DNA of 64,000 bases from Lepas anatifera (lineage: Eukaryota > Arthropoda > Thecostraca > Lepadidae): NCBI GenBank assembly GCA_034440635.1, contig JAOTON010002228.1:410001-474000 (forward strand), given 5' to 3'. How positions within the stretch are numbered: position 1 is the first letter of the stretch; the number at the start of each line of letters is the position of its first letter. The notes beneath the pieces are model-generated. The model was not told the DNA's origin and searched no databases. It saw nothing but the letters and a program-made list of their open reading frames with translations. Made by a program: the position numbers and the translations under genes. Shown here piece after piece: positions 56,450 through 64,000 of this stretch.

Positions 56450-57021
56450 GTTAGAAGAAAAGGACTGAGGGAGCTTCATATCCGACCTTCTGCAACTCCT
56501 GTCGCAGTTTCCAAGCCTCTTTTGCTGACCTGCACGACGAGACTCAACCTGGTGACCTTCACGACGACAATCAACCTGGTGACCTGCTCAACGAGATTCA
56601 ACCTGGTGACCTGCATGGCGAGACCAAACCTGGTGACCTGCACGACGAGAATCAACCTGGTGACCTGCAACACGAGACTCAACCGACGGATCAACAGGGA
56701 CTTCAAAGCCTGAGTTGGACGACTTCCGCTCTTCAGGCCCCGACCTTCCCTTCAGCCCTCACGAGACTGGTGTTTTGCCAGTCCAGACTACAGCATCCAC
56801 TGGTAGCACCCACGTTTCAAATTACAAGACAGGAACCCGACCCCGTGACTTCAGGAGGCGGAGCCGCCACTCTCGACAGCGCCAGCCAGAAGACAACGAC
56901 TACAGACTCGGAAGACACGGCTAAAAAGGTATTGTCCCATACCTGTTTTTGTGTTGTTCTGACTGTGACTTGCTCATATTCTAGTTTTGTTTTGCATTCA
57001 ACATTGGGTGTTATTCATTAA
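56450..57021 (+). other. Leader open frame with 27-bp tandem repeat
   Basis: The leader between PBS and gag contains about six 27-bp repeats (56,527-56,685) encoding nonapeptides such as DLHDETQPG in one frame. That frame stays open from a TAG near 56,448 to 57,021 without an ATG before the repeats. Because the unit is a multiple of three, other frames and the minus strand are also open, so coding is not established. AAG/GTATTG at 56,926-56,934 is a candidate splice donor. Confidence 0.45.
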
Positions 57022-57161
57022 TAAGGACAATTGTGTAAAGAGTATTAAGATAAGCACGTAAATTGAGAAATGGAGGATTATTAACCTTAAGATAGTAGAA
57101 TCAGCTGTTTTGGACACGGGTGATATTTTACGTTTGAATTGTTTTACCTCACTAAGTAAAC

Positions 57162-58289
57162 ATGGCCCAAGCAAACCCTACTGAACAAAATCCAGCTACT
57201 ATCATGCATGACCTCATTCAGAGAAATTCAGAACTGCAGAGACAAAGTCTGATTGCCAACCAAATAGAAATCAACACCCAGAAACTGACTATGATTCTTC
57301 AGAAAGTGAAACCCTTTGACGGACTGTCCGCTTCAGGACTGACGAAATGGCTCCATACTACAGACCGTATGTTCCGACAGCTAGAAAATGATCACCGGAC
57401 AATGTTATTTGCGCTTTCTTTCACTGTATCGGACGCCGCCGAGAGCTTTCTGGACACTTACACGGCGCAACACTCTGACTATACTTGGAATGACGTACGA
57501 GCTGCCTTTGTAGCCGAGTTCAACCGACTGAAGGACCCTATCCATCTGAAGGATCAGTTGAGTAAAGTCAAACAGACAAAAGGACAAACTTTGGAGAATT
57601 TCACGGACAAGTACGTGCGACTAGTACATGATGCGTATGACAAAATGCCTGATGACCTCCCTGAGATGATCCGTGAAATGTTGATTCGGTATTACACTGA
57701 CGCCTTGATTGACAACCGCATTAGAAATGCACTCATTCGGAAAAATCCCAAGAAGATGTCAGACGCTTTTGAAATAGCTCAGGAAACCCAGACAGTAAAC
57801 CGCCGCATTGACCGTAGAAACGCCCAGGTGACAAATGAAGGTGAACCCATGGACATTAGTTCTGTACAAACCCCTGATCGCTCGGACTCAGCTTCACAAA
57901 TTGCGGAGTTGCGTCACATGATGACTGAGATACTGGCCATTCAAAGCCAGCGTCCGCCTGCCCCGCCGCCGGCACCTTTCAATGGTCCGCCACCCCAGGT
58001 GCGACCGCAGAACCTCACCCGCTATTGTACTGCCCCTCCCGGTGTCGCTGCGACCGGCCAGCCAATAGCGCAGTCACAGTCCCGACCCGACTGGCAGACC
58101 AGTCCCCAGTCAACGCGGTACCCTCCAGGGCCTAATCGCTTTACAGCAGACGGCGCCCCGATCTGTCGTTTTTGTTCGTTCCCCGGCCATCTAGTCCGAA
58201 ACTGCCGTAAATTCCTGGCCGCTCAGTCTGCGCAGCGCGCTCCAGGTGTGCAGAGGGGACCGCCGCAGCCCCGCTCGGGAAACTGTTAG
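57162..58289 (+). CDS. gag: Gag polyprotein of the gypsy-type retroelement
   Basis: The 375-residue protein would form the intracellular particle that packages element RNA. Residues about 50-220 resemble the retrotransposon Gag (capsid) region, with FDGLSASGLTKWL and WNDVRAAFVAEFNRL. Residues about 265-330 are proline/glutamine-rich. A CCHC knuckle, CRFCSFPGHLVRNC, sits at 335-348 (C-x2-C-x4-H-x4-C), followed by a short basic tail. The start is the ATG in AAACATGGC, a good initiation context, and no upstream ATG in frame is needed. The reading frame is intact. The C-terminal codons overlap the -1 frameshift heptamer GGGAAAC (58,277-58,283) and the stop is TAG at 58,287-58,289. Confidence 0.93.
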   Translation: MAQANPTEQNPATIMHDLIQRNSELQRQSLIANQIEINTQKLTMILQKVKPFDGLSASGLTKWLHTTDRMFRQLENDHRTMLFALSFTVSDAAESFLDTYTAQHSDYTWNDVRAAFVAEFNRLKDPIHLKDQLSKVKQTKGQTLENFTDKYVRLVHDAYDKMPDDLPEMIREMLIRYYTDALIDNRIRNALIRKNPKKMSDAFEIAQETQTVNRRIDRRNAQVTNEGEPMDISSVQTPDRSDSASQIAELRHMMTEILAIQSQRPPAPPPAPFNGPPPQVRPQNLTRYCTAPPGVAATGQPIAQSQSRPDWQTSPQSTRYPPGPNRFTADGAPICRFCSFPGHLVRNCRKFLAAQSAQRAPGVQRGPPQPRSGNC

Positions 58290-58352
58290 AGCCTCACACG
58301 ACCCCTTCCACTTCAATTGAACCCGCAGAAAAACTTGAAACTGTGCATGAGG
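58277..58352 (+). promoter_or_regulatory. -1 ribosomal frameshift signal at the gag/pol junction
   Basis: The heptamer G GGA AAC is in the Gag frame (codons GGA, AAC) two codons before the Gag stop. A -1 slip enters the pol frame, which is open through this point. Eight bases downstream CCTCA-CAC (58,292-58,299) can pair with GTG-CA-TGAGG (58,343-58,352), a possible stimulatory stem. GGGAAAC is a known slippery site in retroviruses. Confidence 0.8.
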
Positions 58353-60241
58353 TGAGTGCAAACTGTCCTTATGTCACTATCTCTATTGGAAGGAATTCTT
58401 TTCGTGCTCTGGTAGATACAGGAGCGTCATTTTCACTGATAGATGACAAGTTTCTTGAACTATGTGATGAAAAGCTTGTCAAAACTTCAACGCCAACTGA
58501 GAAAGTAAGACTTATTTCGGCTTCTGGTCATGAACTTAAAGTGCAAAAGACTGTAAAAATACGCATCACTCTGGGCAAGGTAAAAAGATATGAAACCTTC
58601 ATTGTAGTAAACAGCCTTGGTAAGGATATGATCCTTGGCATCGATTTCCTCACCTCTCGGAAAGTTCAACTAGACTTTGAACGACAAGTTATGTCTATTG
58701 GAAAGTCTGTGTACCCTCTAGTAAGCCAATCTGATCAAAGTGAAGTACTCTTGGTTCGAGTAGCTGAGAACGCACCCGTTCGACCCTATCAGCAAACCAG
58801 GTTAAAATGTTATATATCTGGAAAACGTCAGTCCAATATTGAGTGTGAAATCAATCAGCTACCCCTGGCTCCCTGTTTTGTGAACGAACCTGGCCTGTTG
58901 TTACCAGATGCATTAGTTAAAACTAGCAAAAATAAAAATGTCCCCTGGATTGTGGTTAATGAAACTGGTCGATTCGTCACTCTCAAAAAGGGACAGGTAA
59001 TTGGGACGGCCAAGCCAAATGAAATTGGATGCCATCAGGTTTCTTCTGTCGAGTCAACCAAAAACTCCGAAGTGTCCACACCAGAGGAGAAGTTACAAGC
59101 CTTTCGTCTAGATCACATTCCCGAGCCCCAGAGATCAAAAATTTTTGAAACTCTCAAATGCAACTTAGACATTTTTGTTCAAAAAGATACTGAATTAACA
59201 GTAACAAACGTTACTGAGATGAGAATAAACACTCAAGATCACCCTCCTATAGCCCAAAAACCATACCGGATTCCATTAGCGCAAAGGGCCCAATTCAATG
59301 AACAAGTAAAAGAAATGTTAGATGCTGGTATTGTTCAAAGAAGCAACTCTCCGTGGCTATCTCCCGCTTTGATGGTACCTAAAAAGGATGGAGGATATCG
59401 AGTAGTCATCGATTTCAGGAAACTCAATGCAATTACAGTACCAGTTGCTGCAAACATTCCTGCGACTGATGATATCTTAGCTTCATTGGGAAATTCGAAA
59501 TTTCGCAGCTGCCTAGACCTAAAATCAGGTTTTTATCAAATAAGCCTAAGATCGGAAGATACTGAAAAAACTGCTTTCCAATCAGACTTTGGACAGTTGG
59601 AACACAAAACTTGCTGTTTTGGATTGAGATCCTCGCCTGCGATTTTCCAAAATATGATGAATGCTGTGCTTGGTGACGCTAGAAAGTATGCTATAGCGTT
59701 TGTGGATGACTTGATCATCTATAGCAATACATTTCAGGACCACCTTTTGCACCTGAAGGATGTGTTTAACCGCCTCCGTCAAGCAAACTTGAAACTGAAA
59801 ATTTCAAAGTGTGAATTCCTGAAGAAACAACTAAATTACCTAGGTCACGTACTTTCTGATGAAGGAATATCAGTTGATCCTCAAAAGGTAGAAGCGGTCA
59901 AAAACATACCAACGCCCACTTCAGTACGGGACATTCGTAGTTTTCTTGGAATGGCTAGCTACTATCGTAAGTTTGTGAAGGACTTTAGTAAGATAGCTAA
60001 ACCGCTCACAGAGTTGACGAAGAAAAATGCACGTTTCGTATGGACAGACGAAGCTCAAGTTGCGTTCGAAAAACTTAAGGAGCACTTGGTTCAAGCTCCT
60101 ATTTTGGCTTTTCCAGACATAAGTCTTCCCTTCCAATTGTACACAGACAGTAGTCAATTTGCAATTGGTGGAGTTTTGACCCAGAAAGGCAGTGATGGGG
60201 GGTGCCCGAGTCATTCAGTATGTATCACATCAGCTAACTGA
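58283..60241 (+). CDS. pol: Pol, first part: protease, reverse transcriptase, start of RNase H
   Basis: This frame is entered by frameshift from gag rather than from its own start; numbering below counts from the GTG codon at 58,343. The aspartic protease has LVDTGASFSLID (catalytic DTGA at 25-28) and a second ILGIDF motif near 97-102, and would cut Gag and Gag-Pol. The RT has the usual Ty3/gypsy landmarks: LDAGIVQRSNSPWLSP, VPKKDGGYRVVIDFRKLN, CLDLKSGFYQI (motif A), FGLRSSPAIFQ, and FVDDLIIYS, with the catalytic DD at 455-456. The connection and start of RNase H follow (FVWTDEAQVAFEKLK, LYTDSSQFAIGG). Soon after, a run of six Gs (60,197-60,202) shifts the frame and the ORF ends 13 codons later. 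The remaining domains continue in the next frame. Confidence 0.93.
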   Translation: MLEPHTTPSTSIEPAEKLETVHEVSANCPYVTISIGRNSFRALVDTGASFSLIDDKFLELCDEKLVKTSTPTEKVRLISASGHELKVQKTVKIRITLGKVKRYETFIVVNSLGKDMILGIDFLTSRKVQLDFERQVMSIGKSVYPLVSQSDQSEVLLVRVAENAPVRPYQQTRLKCYISGKRQSNIECEINQLPLAPCFVNEPGLLLPDALVKTSKNKNVPWIVVNETGRFVTLKKGQVIGTAKPNEIGCHQVSSVESTKNSEVSTPEEKLQAFRLDHIPEPQRSKIFETLKCNLDIFVQKDTELTVTNVTEMRINTQDHPPIAQKPYRIPLAQRAQFNEQVKEMLDAGIVQRSNSPWLSPALMVPKKDGGYRVVIDFRKLNAITVPVAANIPATDDILASLGNSKFRSCLDLKSGFYQISLRSEDTEKTAFQSDFGQLEHKTCCFGLRSSPAIFQNMMNAVLGDARKYAIAFVDDLIIYSNTFQDHLLHLKDVFNRLRQANLKLKISKCEFLKKQLNYLGHVLSDEGISVDPQKVEAVKNIPTPTSVRDIRSFLGMASYYRKFVKDFSKIAKPLTELTKKNARFVWTDEAQVAFEKLKEHLVQAPILAFPDISLPFQLYTDSSQFAIGGVLTQKGSDGGCPSHSVCITSAN

Positions 60242-62900
60242 TTCTCAACGTAAGTGGCCTACTATCGAGAGAGAGGCGTTTGCTATAGTATACTGCTTGC
60301 AACGTCTCCGTCCCATTGTGTCTGGCACTAAAATAACTGTTTTTACTGATCATAAACCACTTAAACACCTTTTTACGAGTGAAATGAAAAATCCTAGAAT
60401 ACAGCGCTGGGCCATTTCCTTGGGTGAATATGGTTGTGACATCCAGTATGTTACGGGACCCAACAATGTCACCGCTGATGCGTTGTCTCGTCTCAAAAAT
60501 ACCCCTCCAGTGACAGAATTAGATGATGGAGAAAGGTTCGATTGGAAAGGTACCGTAGATGTAGTAGACAAGGACGAGCCGGTTTGTGACAAATTACGTC
60601 CAAATAGAATTGGTGTATCCGGCTCCTCCCTTGATCACGCCAATCAAACAATGAATGATCACTTTGGCGTAAGAGAAACGTCTTTCCCGGCTCCAAATCC
60701 TATACAGGTCATTGATAATGCCATTCTAGCAGACATTATGCTTGAAGAAGATGGGGATGATGATGAGGAAAAGACTAGCGAAAACAATCCAAACTACCTA
60801 AATTTCACTTTAGATGATATCAGAAAGGCTCAGCAAGAAGATGAAGAAATCAGACAAATTGCTCTCAAATTAAATTCTCCAGAAACTTCTCAGGAACCCA
60901 GCTTAGAGAAATATCTCCTGAAAGATGAAATTGTTTTTCACCTTCAATTAGATACAAAAACTCGACCAAAAACCAAATTACAATTGGTAGTCCCCCTTTC
61001 GCTCCGAAAAGTGGTGCTACAGAGCCTACATGATGGTTTCGTTGGCGGGCATCTAGGAGTTGAAAAGACCATAGATAAAATTCAACGGTCCTACTTTTGG
61101 CCTACCATGTTAAAAGATATCAAACAATATGTCCTGACATGTGAGCTCTGTAATCAGAGGAAACTGACCAAAGAACGCCGCCCAATGCAAAACATGCCTC
61201 TTCCATCTTACCCCATGGAAATCCTCGGTATTGATACGGCGGGACCTTTTCCCATGACCCCGAGAGGAAACGTCTATATTTGCACAATAGTCGATCATTT
61301 TAGCGGTTGGCCAGAAGCTATTTGTCTCCCAGACAAATCGGCCGAATCCATAGCTCGTTATCTCTGCGAAGAATTCATTCCCCGTCATGGTGTTCCTCGT
61401 GTTTTACTCAGTGACCAGGGTACTGAGTATTGCAATGCTATCATTGACCTGCTCACTAAAACTCTTGGCATTGTCAAAATTCGAACGTCTAGTTTTCATC
61501 CGTGCACCAATGGTGCAGCCGAACGCGTGCATGCCTCGATCAATGATATGATCTCCAAGCACGTGAATGAGAGTCAAACGAATTGGGACCTTCTTTTACC
61601 GCAAACTCTTGCAGCCTATCGAATGAGCAAACATGCGACTACAAACTACACTCCCTACTTTCTGTTGTATGGCAGAGAGGCCACGCTTCCCATTGACACA
61701 TTGCTTAAACCACGAGAGCATTATATGGGAGAAGAGTATGTCCCCATAATGTTTGAAGGTTTACACAGTGCGTACAAAAACGTAAGCAGAAATATTCAAG
61801 AAACTCGAGAGAGAAATCGAGAAATTATTGCTCGGAAAGCTAAACCCTCTTCATTTACTCCTGGACAAGCTGTTTACTATTTTGACCCAACTGTGGCTCG
61901 TGGAAATTCAAGCAAACTTACCCTCCGATGGAAGCCTTATTATCGCGTGCTGGAACAAAAAGGTCCGGAAAATTACCGCATCAAAAATATGCTTACTCAA
62001 AAAACAAAAGTAGTGCATTCAGAAAATTTGCAGCCCAGAGACATTGAAGATATCTGGGATCGTTCATACGATACAATTAGCCCTCCAATCCAGGTTACTG
62101 ATTCTAATGACGCTGATACCGCTGTTCCACCGCGCCGAAATCCATTTAGAAGCGTGCGCCTCCCCTTCGCCGATCGGGCGGGTCATAAAAACGCAATTTA
62201 TGACCACGCAGCGAACCCTGGTTTGGGCCCGACTGAGGAATGCAGTCCTGCCGCCGCGCACGGCGCTGGGCACCCATCCTCTTTCCCACCCTCGGGGCAC
62301 CTGAACGAGAGTGAATGCTCTCGACGGACCACTGTAGGTCGCACGGAGGAGGACTCGGAAACTCCGAGCCCCCTCACAGCAGGTGAGGCGGCTGCGCTGC
62401 CAATAACCCTGGCGGATTCTCATGGTAATGGAGACTGCCATGAAGAGATGACTAACCCAGAACCTGACAGCCCGCCCACCGTTATAAGTAACCCCACTCA
62501 ATCCTCTGATAGAGCAGGGAGCGGAGAGCAGCTGAGTCAGCCGGACTCGTCTCCAGAGTCACATTCCTCGGACGCACCGGCGTCGCATGGGTATAATTTA
62601 CGATATAGTCCTAGCACTGGGTTAGACGGTCCTTTACAGGACCCGACTGTACCGAGAAGGGTTTCGGTGAAACGGAACAGTTCACCACCTGAAACTGCCT
62701 TAACTGCTAAACGATATTGTCCCCAGTCTGATTCTGACAGTTCTACGGCTGATGTAGATGCTGTCCATGTTGTTGTTGACAGTCCAATGACATGTAATGA
62801 AACGGGAGGTCCCCATATAGACCACCCGTCACTCTGGTGGATGATTTCGGATGTCGTGCTCTCAATTGCTGGACATATTCTACATGAACTGAATATGTAA
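60192..62900 (+). CDS. pol: Pol, second part: RNase H and integrase with long C-terminal tail
   Basis: The frame continues Pol after the G-run break. RNase H residues include EREAFAIVY and FTDHKPLKHL, then VTADALSR. Integrase: zinc-binding H280, H287, C317, C320 (H-x6-H-x29-C-x2-C), then catalytic D348, D408 and E444 in IDTAGPF, LSDQGTEY and NGAAERV, spaced D-59-D-35-E as in active integrases. Near residue 575 RWKPYYRVLEQKGPENYRIK corresponds to the GPY/F region, with the GPY itself changed. About 280 residues of Ser/Pro/Asp-rich tail follow, ending with GYNLRYSP and a hydrophobic stretch. The apparent GTG start at 60,192 is only where the shifted frame opens. Apart from the junction, no stop interrupts it. 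Confidence 0.92.
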   Translation: MMGGARVIQYVSHQLTDSQRKWPTIEREAFAIVYCLQRLRPIVSGTKITVFTDHKPLKHLFTSEMKNPRIQRWAISLGEYGCDIQYVTGPNNVTADALSRLKNTPPVTELDDGERFDWKGTVDVVDKDEPVCDKLRPNRIGVSGSSLDHANQTMNDHFGVRETSFPAPNPIQVIDNAILADIMLEEDGDDDEEKTSENNPNYLNFTLDDIRKAQQEDEEIRQIALKLNSPETSQEPSLEKYLLKDEIVFHLQLDTKTRPKTKLQLVVPLSLRKVVLQSLHDGFVGGHLGVEKTIDKIQRSYFWPTMLKDIKQYVLTCELCNQRKLTKERRPMQNMPLPSYPMEILGIDTAGPFPMTPRGNVYICTIVDHFSGWPEAICLPDKSAESIARYLCEEFIPRHGVPRVLLSDQGTEYCNAIIDLLTKTLGIVKIRTSSFHPCTNGAAERVHASINDMISKHVNESQTNWDLLLPQTLAAYRMSKHATTNYTPYFLLYGREATLPIDTLLKPREHYMGEEYVPIMFEGLHSAYKNVSRNIQETRERNREIIARKAKPSSFTPGQAVYYFDPTVARGNSSKLTLRWKPYYRVLEQKGPENYRIKNMLTQKTKVVHSENLQPRDIEDIWDRSYDTISPPIQVTDSNDADTAVPPRRNPFRSVRLPFADRAGHKNAIYDHAANPGLGPTEECSPAAAHGAGHPSSFPPSGHLNESECSRRTTVGRTEEDSETPSPLTAGEAAALPITLADSHGNGDCHEEMTNPEPDSPPTVISNPTQSSDRAGSGEQLSQPDSSPESHSSDAPASHGYNLRYSPSTGLDGPLQDPTVPRRVSVKRNSSPPETALTAKRYCPQSDSDSSTADVDAVHVVVDSPMTCNETGGPHIDHPSLWWMISDVVLSIAGHILHELNM
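60197..60202 (+). other. G-run length change breaking pol
   Basis: The two pol frames meet at six consecutive Gs; protein similarity on both sides indicates that one G is extra. It lies in RNase H. It may be a real mutation or an assembly error in a homopolymer. Confidence 0.8.
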
Positions 62901-62974
62901 CGTTACATTGCTGGATGAATTTCGCATTACTGTGTGATAACATTTCGCAATTAACTTTGGACATCAATATCAGA

Positions 62975-63006
62975 TGTAGCTAATAATGTGTTCGTGTCGT
63001 CGGCAG
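62975..63006 (+). other. Candidate splice acceptor for env mRNA
   Basis: A branch-like GCTAAT (62,979-62,984), then TTCGTGTCGTCGGCAG ending at 63,006, lies 16 bases before the env ATG. This fits a spliced subgenomic env transcript as in errantiviruses and retroviruses. Transcript evidence is lacking. Confidence 0.4.
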
Positions 63007-63022
63007 ACGCTCTGACCCGAAC

Positions 63023-63856
63023 ATGACCTGGACAAGCTCCCTCCGTGGCTGGCTCGTCGTCACCTTCTGCGTTCTGGGAAGCCTCGCTTGGACTTCCGCA
63101 AGCAACACCACTGACCCACCTCCAGAAGCCGCCCATCTGTTCATTCCCCTTGGTAAATTGTACCCAAGCTACTCGTCTTGGGCTATAACCGTGTCGCTGA
63201 CTACCCAACCCTACCGTCATGAACTTAGAAAGACTAATGAATTGATCCATGATTTGTGGGCATTTGCGTTGTCACTTTCAGAACGAATCAATTTTACTAG
63301 CGCTGACACACATCTTTTACAACTGACATTCAATAATACTATCCGATCTATCAAACAACTTCACACTGAACACACCAACTTGGTCAAAACCTACGCTCCC
63401 ATCTTATTACAATCACGTACGAGATCCCGACGCGGCCTTATCAATGGCATTGGCTCTATATTGAACTCCCTCTTCGGTACTGCTACAGATGATGAAATCA
63501 AAGAATTAGATCGAAATGTAGTGACTATTAATAGAAAAGAAACCGTTTTGGCTCATGCTTTTAATGGAACTTTAACGGCACTGAACTCTACTATCATAAC
63601 TGCTACTCAAAATCGTCGTACCCTGCAAAACCTCCGCGCGGCTGTGTTTAATCTTCAACAATCGTACAAAAGCTTGTTTAGCAGTTCTCTTACTGATTCT
63701 CAGGTTTTCTCAATTATATTTGCGCTTACAGATATTAACGACCAAATATTCATGGTAAGCCGTGGCATTCGCCATGTTCATGATGAACTTGCGATCTTTT
63801 TCAGAAAAGCTTGCGTTTGCTCAAGCTGGTTTTCTTCACAATGGGATATTATCTAA
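63023..63856 (+). CDS. env: Env, F-like fusion glycoprotein, broken and running off the window
   Basis: The 277-residue ORF begins with a signal peptide (MTWTSSLRG, then WLVVTFCVLGSLAW). Potential N-glycosylation sites are at 28, 90, 104, 181 and 188. RTRSRR at 132-137 is a furin-type cleavage site, followed directly by GLINGIGSILNSLFGTATDD, a fusion-peptide arrangement matching baculovirus F proteins and the env of insect errantiviruses. The downstream part (NRKETVLAHAFN..., long heptad-like stretches) fits the helical fusion subunit. Near 63,787-63,800 similarity passes to the +1 frame, which stays open to the window edge at 64,000; the annotated frame stops at 63,854-63,856. So this copy is frame-shifted. 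The transmembrane anchor is beyond the window. Role: envelope-mediated entry of particles, as inferred from the family. Confidence 0.85.
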   Translation: MTWTSSLRGWLVVTFCVLGSLAWTSASNTTDPPPEAAHLFIPLGKLYPSYSSWAITVSLTTQPYRHELRKTNELIHDLWAFALSLSERINFTSADTHLLQLTFNNTIRSIKQLHTEHTNLVKTYAPILLQSRTRSRRGLINGIGSILNSLFGTATDDEIKELDRNVVTINRKETVLAHAFNGTLTALNSTIITATQNRRTLQNLRAAVFNLQQSYKSLFSSSLTDSQVFSIIFALTDINDQIFMVSRGIRHVHDELAIFFRKACVCSSWFSSQWDII

Positions 63857-64000
63857 GAAAGTGTTTTTAAACTTGCTTCACAAAATTGAGAAGGAACTAC
63901 CCACAAATTTTGCCCTTCCGTATACTCAGCCCCGTCATTACTTTAATCATGTCCGTACCAAACTTGCCTTTCGAAATGGCGTATTTAATGTATTATTTTA

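Noticed and set aside
56183..56713. 176-codon leader ORF and its 76-codon antisense ORF
   Set aside because: The 27-bp repeat keeps several frames open on both strands; coding in any one is unproven.

Overview
The window comes from an animal nuclear genome, probably an invertebrate. I cannot name the species. The evidence is tRNA-headed SINEs with target-site duplications, decayed jockey/CR1-type LINEs, hAT-, piggyBac- and Tc1/mariner-type DNA transposons, an envelope-bearing Ty3/gypsy retroelement, and one plausible spliced host exon with polyadenylation signals. There is no prokaryotic gene organisation. Most of the 64 kb is transposable-element sequence, much of it nested to three or four levels. 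Many boundaries can be fixed exactly because target-site duplications (TSDs) survive, or because a second, uninterrupted copy of the host repeat lies elsewhere in the window.

Layout. 1-3.9 kb: weakly informative AT-rich DNA, a truncated TTAA element and a 64-bp minisatellite. 3.95-10.46 kb: a TTAA-flanked element (family G) split by a 4.5-kb hAT-type element (TSD CATTATTG) and by a 1-kb TTAA element (family A). 11.0-18.65 kb: a 7.65-kb hAT-type insertion (TSD GTTCCTTA) inside repeat J. It carries a large 20-21-bp minisatellite and a second hAT-type element (TSD ATCGTGGA), which in turn carries another minisatellite and a family E TTAA element. 19.1-23.7 kb: two family B TTAA elements; the second is split by a 2.5-kb piggyBac relic that still shows transposase coding fragments. 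24.06-25.4 kb: family H element split by a Tc1/mariner-like MITE. 25.6-32.3 kb: a second copy of repeat J with a SINE, several blocks of a 20-bp minisatellite, and a decayed full-length-like LINE. 32.9-36.6 kb: TTAA elements F and A, a minisatellite and SINEs. 37.7-42.3 kb: a long inverted-repeat element holding H, B, hAT and A elements. 43.6-48.0 kb: a second, 5'-truncated LINE (minus strand), element F, a SINE, a GC-rich array with higher-order structure, and element G. 48-54.7 kb: lower repeat density, with the probable last coding exon of a ubiquitin-specific protease. 54.7 kb to the end: H, then hAT, then E, then an LTR retroelement, each inserted in the one before.

The LTR retroelement (55,349 to beyond 64,000) is the main intact coding unit. 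It has a 974-bp 5' LTR, a primer-binding site matching the 3' end of tRNA-His, a leader with a 27-bp coding-phase repeat, gag with a CCHC knuckle, a GGGAAAC -1 frameshift heptamer at the end of gag, pol (protease, RT, RNase H, integrase) and an env resembling the baculovirus F/errantivirus fusion protein with a furin site. A G-run length change breaks pol inside RNase H, and a second frame change breaks env, so this copy is defective unless those are assembly errors.

The TTAA-flanked families (A, B, E, F, G, H) and the piggyBac relic point to a large non-autonomous piggyBac-type population. Several families share an interior dense in AGGTCA/TGACCT hexamers and strong subterminal hairpins. The hAT-type elements repeatedly carry about 20-bp GC-rich minisatellites.
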